Origin: SIG607 sp045586405
GTDB lineage: Bacteria > Bacillota > Clostridia > Oscillospirales > Acutalibacteraceae
Length of the DNA: 64,000 nt
Assembly: GCA_045586405.1 (NCBI GenBank)
Contig: JAZNAG010000042.1
Location: forward strand, 1 to 64,000
Reading direction: 5' to 3'
Positions 16,821 to 25,039 of the stretch are shown in pieces. Numbering within the stretch: the stretch's first letter is position 1; each line of letters begins with the position of its first letter. The notes under the pieces were generated by a model, which searched no databases, was not told where the DNA came from, and worked only from the letters and a program-made list of their open reading frames with translations. A program made the position numbers and the translations under genes.

Positions 16821-18506
16821 ATGCTTACTTTCGAAAAACTTTGTATGGGCTGTATGAATGATAACGGCGGCGAAGAAACCTGCCCTATTTGCGGTTATGT
16901 TGCCGGTACGCCAAACCCCATAGGAAGCCTTCCTATAAAAACCCGTATTCACGGAAGATATTTTGTAGGAGCAGTTCTTGAAACCAACGGCGAAGGTATT
17001 ACCTATATCGGTTGGGACAATGATGAAAATGCTATTGTAAATATCAGAGAATTCTTCCCCACTCCTCTTGCCTCTCGCAGTAATGATCTTTCTGTCAGTA
17101 TGACTGAGGGCAACGAATACGTTTATAATGCCGCTTTACTCGACTTTATTGAGCTTGGCAAGAAGTTACAATCTGTTTCTATTCCTGCTATATCTACCGT
17201 TTCTGACGTGATTGAATGTAATAACACTGCTTATATTATATCCAAATCTGTTTCAGGAATAACACTTCGCGAATTTTTGCTGAGAAACGGCGGTACTCTT
17301 TCCTGGGAACAGGCTCGTCCTCTCTTTATGCCACTTATTTCCGCCATTATTTCTTTACATAAAAACGGAATAATTCACGGTGGCATTTCTCCCGAAACCG
17401 TAATAATCGGCAGAGACGGAAAGCTTCGTATTACAGGTTTTTCTATTGAGCAACTCAGAAAATCAAACAGTCCCATAAACTCACAGCTTTTCCCCGGCTA
17501 TGCTGCAATTGAACAATATAGCCAATCAGATATAGAGTTGACCGAGGCTGCCGACGTTTACGGCTTCGCTTCTACCCTCTTCAGAGTGCTTATCGGCTCA
17601 GTTCTTCCCGAAGCAAATGAGCGCATTACCGACGATAAAATGTCTGTACCCGCTAAAATTGCCGAGGCGCTTCCTCAGGCCGTTCTTATTTCTCTTGCCA
17701 ACGCTTTGCAGATAGTTTTTGAAAACAGAACCAAAACTATGGAAGAATTTAAGCTTGATATTGCACCCGCTGCTGATGCTACTTCAAATATTATAAGCGG
17801 TGAAGCAAAACAGGTCAAAGAAACCTCTGTAGCTAAAAAATCTGCTAATAAGGAAAAAAACATAGCTAAAAAATACGCTGTAATTGCCGCTACCGTTACT
17901 GCCGCAATTTTTCTTGTAATCGCACTTATTTTATGGGTGCTCATAGAAAACCCGTTTAAAAATAAGCCTGTAGAAGAAAATCCTGCTTCAGCAAGCAGTC
18001 AGCCCATTGAAGATGAGCCTTCATCATCTTCTACCCCCTCGGGAACCGGTGAAAAATTGCTCAGCGTTCCTGATTTCACCAATTTAAACCTTACTTTTGA
18101 GGAAATTTGTAATCAGTATCCTGATTTCAAATACGAAATTCTCGGTAAAAAATACTCCTCTAAAGGCGCAGGAATTGTAGTGGCGCAAGACATTAAAGCA
18201 GGTAGCGAGGTTAAGCGTGACACGACTATTTATCTTACCATTAGTCTTGGACCCGAAACCATTTCTATTCCCCAGCTTAAAGGTAAAACTCAGCAAGAAG
18301 CTATTATAGAACTTTACAAAAAAGGCTTCCCCTATCACAATATTACCTTGTATGAAATTGAGGACAGCTCTGTTGACTATAACTGTGTTGTTAAGACCGA
18401 TCCTGTAGAGGGCAGTGTGGTACGCCCCGACTCAAGCATTAAAATTTATTACAGTAATGTAGAGCCAACAACAAGTACACAATCTTCCACCGGCAGTTCC
18501 GAGTAA
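16821..18506 (+). CDS. Zinc-ribbon, membrane-spanning PASTA protein with a kinase-like domain predicted inactive
   Basis: 561 residues. Order of parts: N-terminal zinc ribbon (C8, C11, C21, C24); PknB-type kinase fold (about 40-315); membrane helix 352-374; Ser/Pro-rich spacer; two PASTA domains (about 412-478 and 480-546), which in other proteins bind muropeptides or lipid II. The kinase keeps 'GEGITYIG', 'NIREFFP' and 'PGYAAIEQY', but the ATP-anchoring Lys is R76, the HRD catalytic Asp is G188 ('HGGISPETV') and the DFG Asp is T205 ('ITGFS'). It is thus a pseudokinase by motif, possibly a cell-wall sensor that signals through binding. A strong terminator follows. The stop TAA is followed in frame by eight more codons before the next stop. 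Confidence 0.85.
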   Translation: MLTFEKLCMGCMNDNGGEETCPICGYVAGTPNPIGSLPIKTRIHGRYFVGAVLETNGEGITYIGWDNDENAIVNIREFFPTPLASRSNDLSVSMTEGNEYVYNAALLDFIELGKKLQSVSIPAISTVSDVIECNNTAYIISKSVSGITLREFLLRNGGTLSWEQARPLFMPLISAIISLHKNGIIHGGISPETVIIGRDGKLRITGFSIEQLRKSNSPINSQLFPGYAAIEQYSQSDIELTEAADVYGFASTLFRVLIGSVLPEANERITDDKMSVPAKIAEALPQAVLISLANALQIVFENRTKTMEEFKLDIAPAADATSNIISGEAKQVKETSVAKKSANKEKNIAKKYAVIAATVTAAIFLVIALILWVLIENPFKNKPVEENPASASSQPIEDEPSSSSTPSGTGEKLLSVPDFTNLNLTFEEICNQYPDFKYEILGKKYSSKGAGIVVAQDIKAGSEVKRDTTIYLTISLGPETISIPQLKGKTQQEAIIELYKKGFPYHNITLYEIEDSSVDYNCVVKTDPVEGSVVRPDSSIKIYYSNVEPTTSTQSSTGSSE

Positions 18507-18535
18507 CAGTCATCAGAAGAGGTTTCACAGTAACA

Positions 18536-18575
18536 AAAAATCACTCTGATTTTCGTCAGAGTGATTTTTATTTTG
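18536..18575. terminator. Bidirectional terminator between pseudokinase gene and gpmI
   Basis: 14-bp stem AAAAATCACTCTGA / TCAGAGTGATTTTT with a 6-nt loop; T-rich on the plus side and matching A/T tracts on both, so it serves both convergent transcripts. Confidence 0.85.
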
Positions 18576-18584
18576 TGTTTTTTA

Positions 18585-20099
18585 TTATATAATAAGACTT
18601 TCGCCGTCCATTTCTTCAGGCTTTTCAAGGCCAAGTACAGTCAGCATAGAAGGAATAATATCAGCAAGCTTGCCGCCTTCTTTAAGCTTACAGTCGTAGC
18701 CAACAACACAGAAAGGCACGGGGTTTGTGGTATGCGGAGTAAAGGGATTACCGTCCTCGCCTACCATACAGTCCGCATTACCGTGGTCGGCGGTGATAAA
18801 TACAACACCGTCCATACTGCGAGTAGCGGCAACTACTCTGCCAACGCAGGTATCAACTGCTTCAACAGCCTTAACAGCCGCATCAAAAACACCGGTATGG
18901 CCAACCATATCGCAGTTGGCAAAGTTTAAAATTACTGCATCGTATTTACCGGAGAGAATCTGCTCACAAACGGCATCGCAAACGGGATAAGCGCTCATTT
19001 CAGGCTGCAAATCAAAGGTGGGAACATCGGGAGACTGAATAAGTATTCTGTCTTCACCCTCAAAGGTTTTTTCCTCGCCACCGTTAAAGAAGAAGGTTAC
19101 ATGAGCATACTTCTGGGTTTCGGCTATACGAAGCTGTGTCATTTTTTTACTTGCAAGGTACTCGCCAAAGGTCATTTTAAGTTCTTCAGGCGGGAAAGCA
19201 ACGCTGACGTTAGGCATTGTTTCGTCGTACTGAGTCATACAAACATAGGTCAGCGGCATATAGCCCAGTTTTCTTTCAAAACCGTCAAAGTTTTCGTCAA
19301 CAAAAGCGCGGGTGAACTGTCTTGCTCTGTCAGGGCGGAAGTTAAAGGAAACAACGCTGTCATTTGCTTTTATCATACCATCTTTATCAATAACGGTAGG
19401 TATAATAAACTCATCTGTAACGTCATTTTTATAAGACTCTTCAACAGCCTTTGCGGCATCATCTGCAAAAAGACCTTCGCCGTAAACCATAGCGGCATAA
19501 GCCTTTTCAACTCTGTCCCAGGCAAAATCTCTGTCCATTGCATAGTATCTGCCCATTACAGAGGCTACCTTACCAACGCCCAATTCTGCCATTTTTGCTT
19601 CAAGGTCTCTGATAAAGCCGGCGCCCGAAGTGGTAGAAACATCTCTACCGTCTAAAAGGCAGTGAACATATACCTTTTTAAGAGAATATTTCTTTGCCAT
19701 TTCAAGTATGCCGTAAAGATGTTCAATATGACTGTGAACGCCGCCGTCGGATAAAAGACCTATCATATGAAGAGCGCTGTCATTCTTAACGCAGTTCTCC
19801 ATAGCGGCTTTCATAGCATCTATCTTGTAAAATTCACCGTCTTTTATAGACTTTGAAATTTTAACAAGCATCTGATAAACAACTCTGCCTGCACCGATAT
19901 TGGTGTGGCCAACCTCACTATTACCCATCTGTCCGTCAGGCAGACCTACATCAAGGCCCGAAGCACCGATAGTAGTAAACGGGTTTTCTTTAAAAAACTT
20001 TGAAAGGTTAGGGGTATTAGCAGAAAAAATAGCGTTACCGTCATTTGTTTCGCGGATACCGAAACCGTCCATTATACATAAAACAACAGGTTTTTTCAT
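18585..20099 (-). CDS. gpmI: 2,3-bisphosphoglycerate-independent phosphoglycerate mutase
   Basis: 504 residues, normal for iPGM. Alkaline-phosphatase-fold metal sites: 'IMDGFG' and 'NSEVGHTNIGAG' (with the phosphorylated Ser), 'DGRDVSTTS', 'FNFRPDRARQ', 'NFANCDMVGHTG' and 'TADHGNAD'. It interconverts 3- and 2-phosphoglycerate using Mn2+. Third gene of the minus-strand pgk-tpiA-gpmI glycolytic operon, 17 bases after tpiA. Confidence 0.96.
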   Translation of the reverse strand: MKKPVVLCIMDGFGIRETNDGNAIFSANTPNLSKFFKENPFTTIGASGLDVGLPDGQMGNSEVGHTNIGAGRVVYQMLVKISKSIKDGEFYKIDAMKAAMENCVKNDSALHMIGLLSDGGVHSHIEHLYGILEMAKKYSLKKVYVHCLLDGRDVSTTSGAGFIRDLEAKMAELGVGKVASVMGRYYAMDRDFAWDRVEKAYAAMVYGEGLFADDAAKAVEESYKNDVTDEFIIPTVIDKDGMIKANDSVVSFNFRPDRARQFTRAFVDENFDGFERKLGYMPLTYVCMTQYDETMPNVSVAFPPEELKMTFGEYLASKKMTQLRIAETQKYAHVTFFFNGGEEKTFEGEDRILIQSPDVPTFDLQPEMSAYPVCDAVCEQILSGKYDAVILNFANCDMVGHTGVFDAAVKAVEAVDTCVGRVVAATRSMDGVVFITADHGNADCMVGEDGNPFTPHTTNPVPFCVVGYDCKLKEGGKLADIIPSMLTVLGLEKPEEMDGESLII

Positions 20100-20116
20100 T
20101 TACTATTCACCTTTTA

Positions 20117-20884
20117 TTATTTGCTTGCGGCTTTAACGATTATAGAAAAATCTTCAGCCTTAAGAGAAGCGCCGCCGATAAGACCGCCGTCAACATTTAC
20201 CTTTTCAACAAGCTCGTCAGCGTTTTTAGCGTTCATAGAACCGCCGTACTGAATGGTAACGGTTTCAGCAACCTCTTTACCATAAACCTCAGCAATAGCC
20301 TCACGAACAAAGCCGTTGCCCTCATCTGCCTGGTCAGCAGTGGCGGTAACACCTGTACCGATAGCCCATACAGGCTCATAAGCGATAATGATGTTTTTAA
20401 GCTCATCGGCAGAAATATTGGTAAGAGCCATCTTAGTCTGATATTTAAGAAGAGTTTCGGTGTAACCCAGTTCTCTCTGCTCTAATGTTTCGCCAACGCA
20501 AACGATAGCGGTAAGACCTGCCTTTACAGCGGCAAGGGTACGAAGATTAACAGTCTGGTCGGTTTCGCCAAAATACTGTCTTCTCTCGCTATGGCCGATA
20601 ACAACATACTTAACACCGCTTGCTACAAGCATTTCGGCGGAAATTTCGCCGGTATAAGCGCCGCTTGACTTAAAATGAACATTTTCAGCGCCGATTTCAA
20701 TATTAGAGCCCTTGGCAGCCTCAATTGCGGCAGGGATATCAATAAAGGGTACGCAAAGAACTACCTTGCAGTCAGCATCCTTAACAAGAGGCTTCATTTC
20801 GTTAATAAGAGCGGTAGTCTGCTCGGGGGTATTATTCATTTTCCAGTTACCTGCGATAACTGCGTTTCTCTTGGTTTTATTCAT
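20117..20884 (-). CDS. tpiA: Triosephosphate isomerase
   Basis: 255 residues from the ATG at 20884 (AAAGGAG upstream). Catalytic features: 'AGNWKMN' with Lys, 'IGHSERR' with His, 'YEPVWAIGTG' with Glu and 'YGGSMN', ending 'IGGASL'. It interconverts DHAP and glyceraldehyde-3-phosphate. It follows pgk after a 63-base gap that holds a GC-rich hairpin. Confidence 0.97.
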   Translation of the reverse strand: MNKTKRNAVIAGNWKMNNTPEQTTALINEMKPLVKDADCKVVLCVPFIDIPAAIEAAKGSNIEIGAENVHFKSSGAYTGEISAEMLVASGVKYVVIGHSERRQYFGETDQTVNLRTLAAVKAGLTAIVCVGETLEQRELGYTETLLKYQTKMALTNISADELKNIIIAYEPVWAIGTGVTATADQADEGNGFVREAIAEVYGKEVAETVTIQYGGSMNAKNADELVEKVNVDGGLIGGASLKAEDFSIIVKAASK

Positions 20885-20914
20885 TTTAATTTCTCCTTTT
20901 AAATGCAAAATGCA

Positions 20915-20933
20915 GGGCGGATAACATCCGCCC
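20915..20933 (-). promoter_or_regulatory. Intercistronic hairpin between pgk and tpiA
   Basis: Perfect 8-bp GC-rich stem GGGCGGAT / ATCCGCCC with a 3-nt loop and no U tract. It may protect or process the pgk message so that pgk and tpiA are expressed at different levels; this is inference. Confidence 0.45.
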
Positions 20934-20947
20934 CGATTATTTACTTA

Positions 20948-22159
20948 TTATTTATCGTTCATAGCAGCAATGCCGGGAAGCTCTTTACCCTCAAGGAATT
21001 CAAGGGAAGCGCCGCCGCCGGTAGAGATATGAGTCATCTTATCGCCAAAGCCTAAGTTGTTAGCAGCTGCAGCAGAGTCACCGCCACCGATGACGGTAAC
21101 AGCATCGGTATCAGCAAGAGCCTTAGCAACAGCAAAGGTACCCTTAGCAAGAATGGGGTTCTCAAATACGCCCATAGGTCCGTTCCAAACAACAGTTTTA
21201 GCGCTCTTTACAGCGTCAGCATAAAGCTCAGCAGTCTTAGGACCGATGTCAAGGCTCATCATATCAGCAGGAATCTTATCTGCATCTACAACGGCGATAT
21301 CAAGGGGAGCATCAATAGGATCGGGGAAATCTTTAGTAACTGTGCAGTCGATAGGAAGAAGAATCTTAACGCCCTTTTCCTCTGCCTTTGCCATCATATC
21401 ACGGCAGTAATCAATTTTGGTTTCGTCAATAAGAGAAGTACCAACGCCAAAGCCCTTAGCGGCAAGGAAGGTATAGGACATACCGCCGCCGATGATAAGG
21501 GTATCAGCCTTAGTAAGAAGATTCTCAATAACGGGAAGTTTGCTGTCTACCTTAGCACCGCCAAGAATACAAACGAAGGGGCGTACGGGGTTTTCAACAG
21601 CAGCACCGAGATATTTAAGCTCTTTACCGATAAGATAACCTGCAACAGCCTCTTTAACATAATCAACAACACCAACGGTGGAGCAGTGTGCTCTGTGAGC
21701 GGTACCGAAAGCATCGTTTACGAAGATATCAGCAAGGCTACCCAGTTCCTTGGAGAATGCTTCGCCGTTTTTGGTTTCTTCTGCTCTGTAACGGGTATTC
21801 TGAAGAAGAACAACATCGCCGTCTTTCATAGCGGCAACAGCAGCCTTTGCATTTTCGCCAACAACGTTATCGTCAGCGGCAAAAACAACCTCTTTGCCAA
21901 GCTTCTTGGAAAGAGCCTCTGCTACGGGAGCAAGGCTGAGCTCAGGCTTGGGCTCACCCTTCGGTTTACCAAGGTGAGAACAAAGAATTACCTGACCGCC
22001 GTCTTTAATGAGTTTTTCAATAGTGGGAAGTGCGGCATTGATTCTGTTTTCGTCGGTGATAACGCCGTTTTTAAGCGGTACGTTAAAGTCACAACGAACG
22101 AGAACTTTTTGGCCTTTTACGTTAATGTCGTCTACGGTTTTTTTGTTTAAAGCGTTCAT
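20948..22159 (-). CDS. pgk: Phosphoglycerate kinase
   Basis: 403 residues, full length. N-terminal substrate motif 'VLVRCDFNVPL', 'LCSHLGKPKG', 'LLQNTRYRAEE', and C-terminal nucleotide motifs 'GGAKV', 'WNGPMGVFE' and 'GGGDSAAAA'. It generates ATP from 1,3-bisphosphoglycerate. First gene of the glycolytic operon; AGGAAG lies about 8 bases before the ATG. No gapA gene is in the window. Confidence 0.97.
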   Translation of the reverse strand: MNALNKKTVDDINVKGQKVLVRCDFNVPLKNGVITDENRINAALPTIEKLIKDGGQVILCSHLGKPKGEPKPELSLAPVAEALSKKLGKEVVFAADDNVVGENAKAAVAAMKDGDVVLLQNTRYRAEETKNGEAFSKELGSLADIFVNDAFGTAHRAHCSTVGVVDYVKEAVAGYLIGKELKYLGAAVENPVRPFVCILGGAKVDSKLPVIENLLTKADTLIIGGGMSYTFLAAKGFGVGTSLIDETKIDYCRDMMAKAEEKGVKILLPIDCTVTKDFPDPIDAPLDIAVVDADKIPADMMSLDIGPKTAELYADAVKSAKTVVWNGPMGVFENPILAKGTFAVAKALADTDAVTVIGGGDSAAAANNLGFGDKMTHISTGGGASLEFLEGKELPGIAAMNDK

Positions 22160-22199
22160 TTTCTTTACTTCCTTTCAGGATGTATAATTTTACCTTATT

Positions 22200-22228
22200 A
22201 TTTTACCACTTTTTTAAAGTTTTTTCAA
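22200..22228 (-). promoter_or_regulatory. Promoter of the pgk-tpiA-gpmI operon
   Basis: Minus strand TTGAAA (22228-22223), 17-bp spacer, TAAAAT (22205-22200), about 40 bases before pgk. Confidence 0.65.
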
Positions 22229-22288
22229 CCAAAAAATTGACAAAAATATAACAATTTATAACCTATATTTTAATTTAAAATTGTGCAG

Positions 22289-23683
22289 TTAACCGATATA
22301 TTCAAATCTCTTAATATATTCCCCGTTCTTATACACTCTTTCAAGGAACATATACTTAGGTCTTACCCATATTTTGCCCTCGCCGTACAAGGCTTTATAT
22401 ATAACAACCTCTTGACAGTTTTCACTATCAAGACCTATGTCAATTACCTCATATTCATTGCCCTTAAAGTGACGGTACCTGCCTTTTTTGACCTCACCGC
22501 TAAGATTATCCGGCTCAGATACAAAAACGAAAATTTCTCTTTCGGGAGGGTTATAGGGATGGGTTCTGCCCTGAATAAGTTCAAGACGTTTAGGGCATTT
22601 AAACTCATTATATAAAGTCACAGTGGTAGACGGAGGACATACATAGTCGCCAAGACCGGCTTCTATATTTACAGGGCACTTAACACGGGTAGCCTGGGCT
22701 ACAGTATCAAAATAGCGAAGTCCTTCTTTAAACTTTGGACGCCAACCTGCCATAAAGCCCTTGCTTTCAGCATTAAGGTTACAAAACCACGGAATCATTA
22801 TATCAAGGAAGGTTATATCCTTGTCGTGAGCAGCAACGGTAGTTGCCTGAAGTGCGCCCTGACTGCCGCCTTTAGCCGTAAAATTCTTTTTATCCCACTG
22901 AGGCAGAGTTTTCATATACTTTGCAGCGCAGAGATTTCTAATCATCATACCGCGCCAATAGGTAGTCATATTACTTTCATTTTCACTCTCACTAAAACCA
23001 TAATCAAGAAGTTCGGGGTATTTTATAATACCCTCCATTTTAACCTCGTTTTCAATTCCGTGAGCATTGAAAAAGCCGACAATAGTGTCTTCTTTATATT
23101 CAGGAGTAGGCGTACCTGTTACCGAGTATCCGCGAAGGTATATCTGCATAGGAAAGGTTCCCTCTTTATCGGGAATAGTGATAAGTCCCGAAGCTTCTCT
23201 ACCCTCGGGTGTGCTTACTCTTACATCAAAAACCCTAAAGCCTTTTTTAACCCTATATGTAATTTCTTCACAGTATGTAGCCTTACAGTCACAGTCTGCA
23301 ACCATTTTTTCAATATCCGACCAATATTTATCAAAATCATCGGGAACGGTATCACAATAGGTCAGTTTTTCTATTTCAGCGCCTGCGCCTGCTTCAAGAA
23401 TATCAAAACCCGGAATATCTGTGTTTTCATCAGTTAACGGAGTACAAGTAACTCTTACAAAGCCCGGCTTTGAAAGACTTGTTTTTAAAACAAGGGGGGC
23501 ACCGATATCTATTCTGCCGTATCCTTTACTGAACTTACCGTCATCGGTTGCCATTTTCCAATAAACGTATTTACACTCAATATCTCTGCAATTTTCCTTT
23601 GCGGAAATGGTAAAAACCATTTCCTCTCCGCATTTATAGCTTACCGCAGGTTTGTTGGTTTCAAATTTAAAATACTTTGCCAT
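22289..23683 (-). CDS. Acetyl xylan esterase/cephalosporin-C deacetylase family esterase (CE7-like)
   Basis: 464 residues, longer than the usual 320 because of an N-terminal beta domain of about 110 residues ('AVSYKCGEEMVFTISAKE' region). The alpha/beta hydrolase part has the nucleophile elbow 'GGSQGALQA', Asp in 'GLGDYVCPPST' and His in 'GRTHPYNP', plus the oxyanion 'YLRGY' motif. CE7 enzymes remove acetyl groups from small sugars or xylooligosaccharides. No signal peptide, so it acts in the cytosol. It starts one base after trmL ends, suggesting one transcript. Confidence 0.85.
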   Translation of the reverse strand: MAKYFKFETNKPAVSYKCGEEMVFTISAKENCRDIECKYVYWKMATDDGKFSKGYGRIDIGAPLVLKTSLSKPGFVRVTCTPLTDENTDIPGFDILEAGAGAEIEKLTYCDTVPDDFDKYWSDIEKMVADCDCKATYCEEITYRVKKGFRVFDVRVSTPEGREASGLITIPDKEGTFPMQIYLRGYSVTGTPTPEYKEDTIVGFFNAHGIENEVKMEGIIKYPELLDYGFSESENESNMTTYWRGMMIRNLCAAKYMKTLPQWDKKNFTAKGGSQGALQATTVAAHDKDITFLDIMIPWFCNLNAESKGFMAGWRPKFKEGLRYFDTVAQATRVKCPVNIEAGLGDYVCPPSTTVTLYNEFKCPKRLELIQGRTHPYNPPEREIFVFVSEPDNLSGEVKKGRYRHFKGNEYEVIDIGLDSENCQEVVIYKALYGEGKIWVRPKYMFLERVYKNGEYIKRFEYIG

Positions 23684-23684
23684 T

Positions 23685-24194
23685 TTACAGTACCTCTTCC
23701 CAGTTATAATTGTGCAGTCGTCCTATACCCTCAAGCTCAGGATAGTCCCACTGTCTTAAAACTTCATAAATTCCTATAGCCGCCGCATTTGAAAGATTAA
23801 GGCTTCTGATATCGCTTGCCATAGGTATTCTGACACATCTTTCGGGATTTTTTATAAGCAGTTCTTCGGGAAGCCCCTTGGTTTCCTTACCGAACATCAA
23901 ATAGCAATTATCACTATACTTTCTGTCGCTGTGGGTGCTTTGCGCCTTTGTGGTAAAGTAAACAAAATCACCTTTGGAATTTTTAGAAAAAAACTCATCA
24001 AGATTATCGTAATAATGTATATCTAAATACTGCCAATAATCAAGCCCTGCTCTTTTAAGTTTTTTATCGTCAATGGTAAAGCCCATAGGCCCTACAAGGT
24101 GAAGCGATGCGCCCGTTGCGGCGCAGGTTCGAGCAATATTTCCCGTATTTTGCGGAATTTCAGGCTCTACCATTACTATATTGATTTTAGCCAT
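23685..24194 (-). CDS. trmL: tRNA (cytidine(34)-2'-O)-methyltransferase
   Basis: 169 residues from the ATG at 24194; an ATG at 24200 is too close to AAAGGTG. SPOUT (SpoU) features: 'NTGNIARTCAATGASLHLVGP' (split), 'FGKETKGLP', 'RIPM' and the knot end 'SLNLSNAAAIGIYEVLRQ' (split). TrmL methylates the wobble base of tRNA-Leu. Small size and lack of an N-terminal L30e domain fit TrmL rather than TrmH/RlmB. Confidence 0.9.
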   Translation of the reverse strand: MAKINIVMVEPEIPQNTGNIARTCAATGASLHLVGPMGFTIDDKKLKRAGLDYWQYLDIHYYDNLDEFFSKNSKGDFVYFTTKAQSTHSDRKYSDNCYLMFGKETKGLPEELLIKNPERCVRIPMASDIRSLNLSNAAAIGIYEVLRQWDYPELEGIGRLHNYNWEEVL

Positions 24195-24210
24195 TTTCAT
24201 CACCTTTAAA

Positions 24211-24261
24211 ATTATACAATTACAAATAAGGGTTGTCAATAAATATGTAATGTTATATAAT
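24211..24261. promoter_or_regulatory. Divergent promoters with overlapping -35 elements
   Basis: Minus: TTGACA (24239-24234), 17 bp, TATAAT (24216-24211) for trmL. Plus: TTGTCA (24233-24238), 17 bp, TATAAT (24256-24261) for the membrane protein. The two -35 hexamers occupy almost the same bases, so polymerase can serve only one side at a time. Confidence 0.65.
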
Positions 24262-24278
24262 ATTATTTGGTGATAAAA

Positions 24279-24941
24279 ATGAAGTATATAGAAAATATAG
24301 CAGAGCGTGTACACTATGCCGAAAAACGCGCCGCCGTAATTTATGCAAAGCCTGACGGTAAACTTTACAAATGGGTTAAGCGTCTTTACTACATATTTAT
24401 GTATCTGTCAACGCTTATGTCGGGCTTTTATGTTGCAGGTCGCCTTTCCAGAATATACGAGCTTAAAAAATTAGCTATTGATGCGGTAAATACCGCAGAT
24501 ATAGAAAAAACAACACAAAGTGCTGTATATGTGGGCGTTTGCGCTGTTATTTGGATAGCGGCGACAATAATTTTAAGGTTTAAAGCCGAAATAATTTCTG
24601 CCGCGCTTACCGTAGTACCGTCAGCTGTTTCACTTTTTGTGCTTATAAACGCCTCACAAAATACCCAACAGTTTAACAGCGGTATAAATGCGGCTTTCTG
24701 GTTCAGACATTTTATTCCCGTAATGGTTTCTGTGGCGCTTATTTGTTGGCTTACAGTTATCCGCCTTCGCGCAGATAGAAGGTTTAAAACCGCTTACAAC
24801 AATATGATAAACCGTATTTATGAGCAATACGGCAGTGAAGATTTAAGCGAGGATAAATGGACAGAGTTTTTAGAAACTTATGATCCCAGAGCCGAAGAAG
24901 AAAAGCGCAGACGAGAAAAAGTAATATTAAATAACCAATAA
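24279..24941 (+). CDS. Uncharacterised four-helix membrane protein
   Basis: 220 residues from the ATG at 24279, with GGTGAT six bases upstream. Four hydrophobic segments (about 36-56, 80-98, 103-122 and 138-158) sit between a charged N-terminal region and a polar, acidic/basic tail ending in 'RAEEEKRRREK'. I recognise no family signature. It is monocistronic between trmL and purC. Confidence 0.65.
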   Translation: MKYIENIAERVHYAEKRAAVIYAKPDGKLYKWVKRLYYIFMYLSTLMSGFYVAGRLSRIYELKKLAIDAVNTADIEKTTQSAVYVGVCAVIWIAATIILRFKAEIISAALTVVPSAVSLFVLINASQNTQQFNSGINAAFWFRHFIPVMVSVALICWLTVIRLRADRRFKTAYNNMINRIYEQYGSEDLSEDKWTEFLETYDPRAEEEKRRREKVILNNQ

Positions 24942-24954
24942 TTCAATTTTTTTA

Positions 24955-24984
24955 TTGACACCGAAAAATCTGTTGTGTTATACT
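24955..24984 (+). promoter_or_regulatory. Promoter of purC
   Basis: TTGACA (24955-24960), 18-bp spacer, TATACT (24979-24984), 55 bases before the start; no purine riboswitch is seen in the leader. Confidence 0.75.
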
Positions 24985-25039
24985 GTTTCAGTAATCTATC
25001 GAACTTTTTTAGAGTGAGATAAAAAGGAGTAAAAAGAAT

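Noticed and set aside
19101..19655. 184-codon plus-strand frame opposite gpmI
   Set aside because: Antisense to conserved catalytic segments; Phe/Cys/His-rich nonsense composition.
22826..23437. 203-codon plus-strand frame opposite the CE7-type esterase
   Set aside because: No family resemblance and opposite a gene with an intact catalytic triad.
24985..25039. Purine riboswitch before purC
   Set aside because: Leader too short and without the conserved aptamer core.
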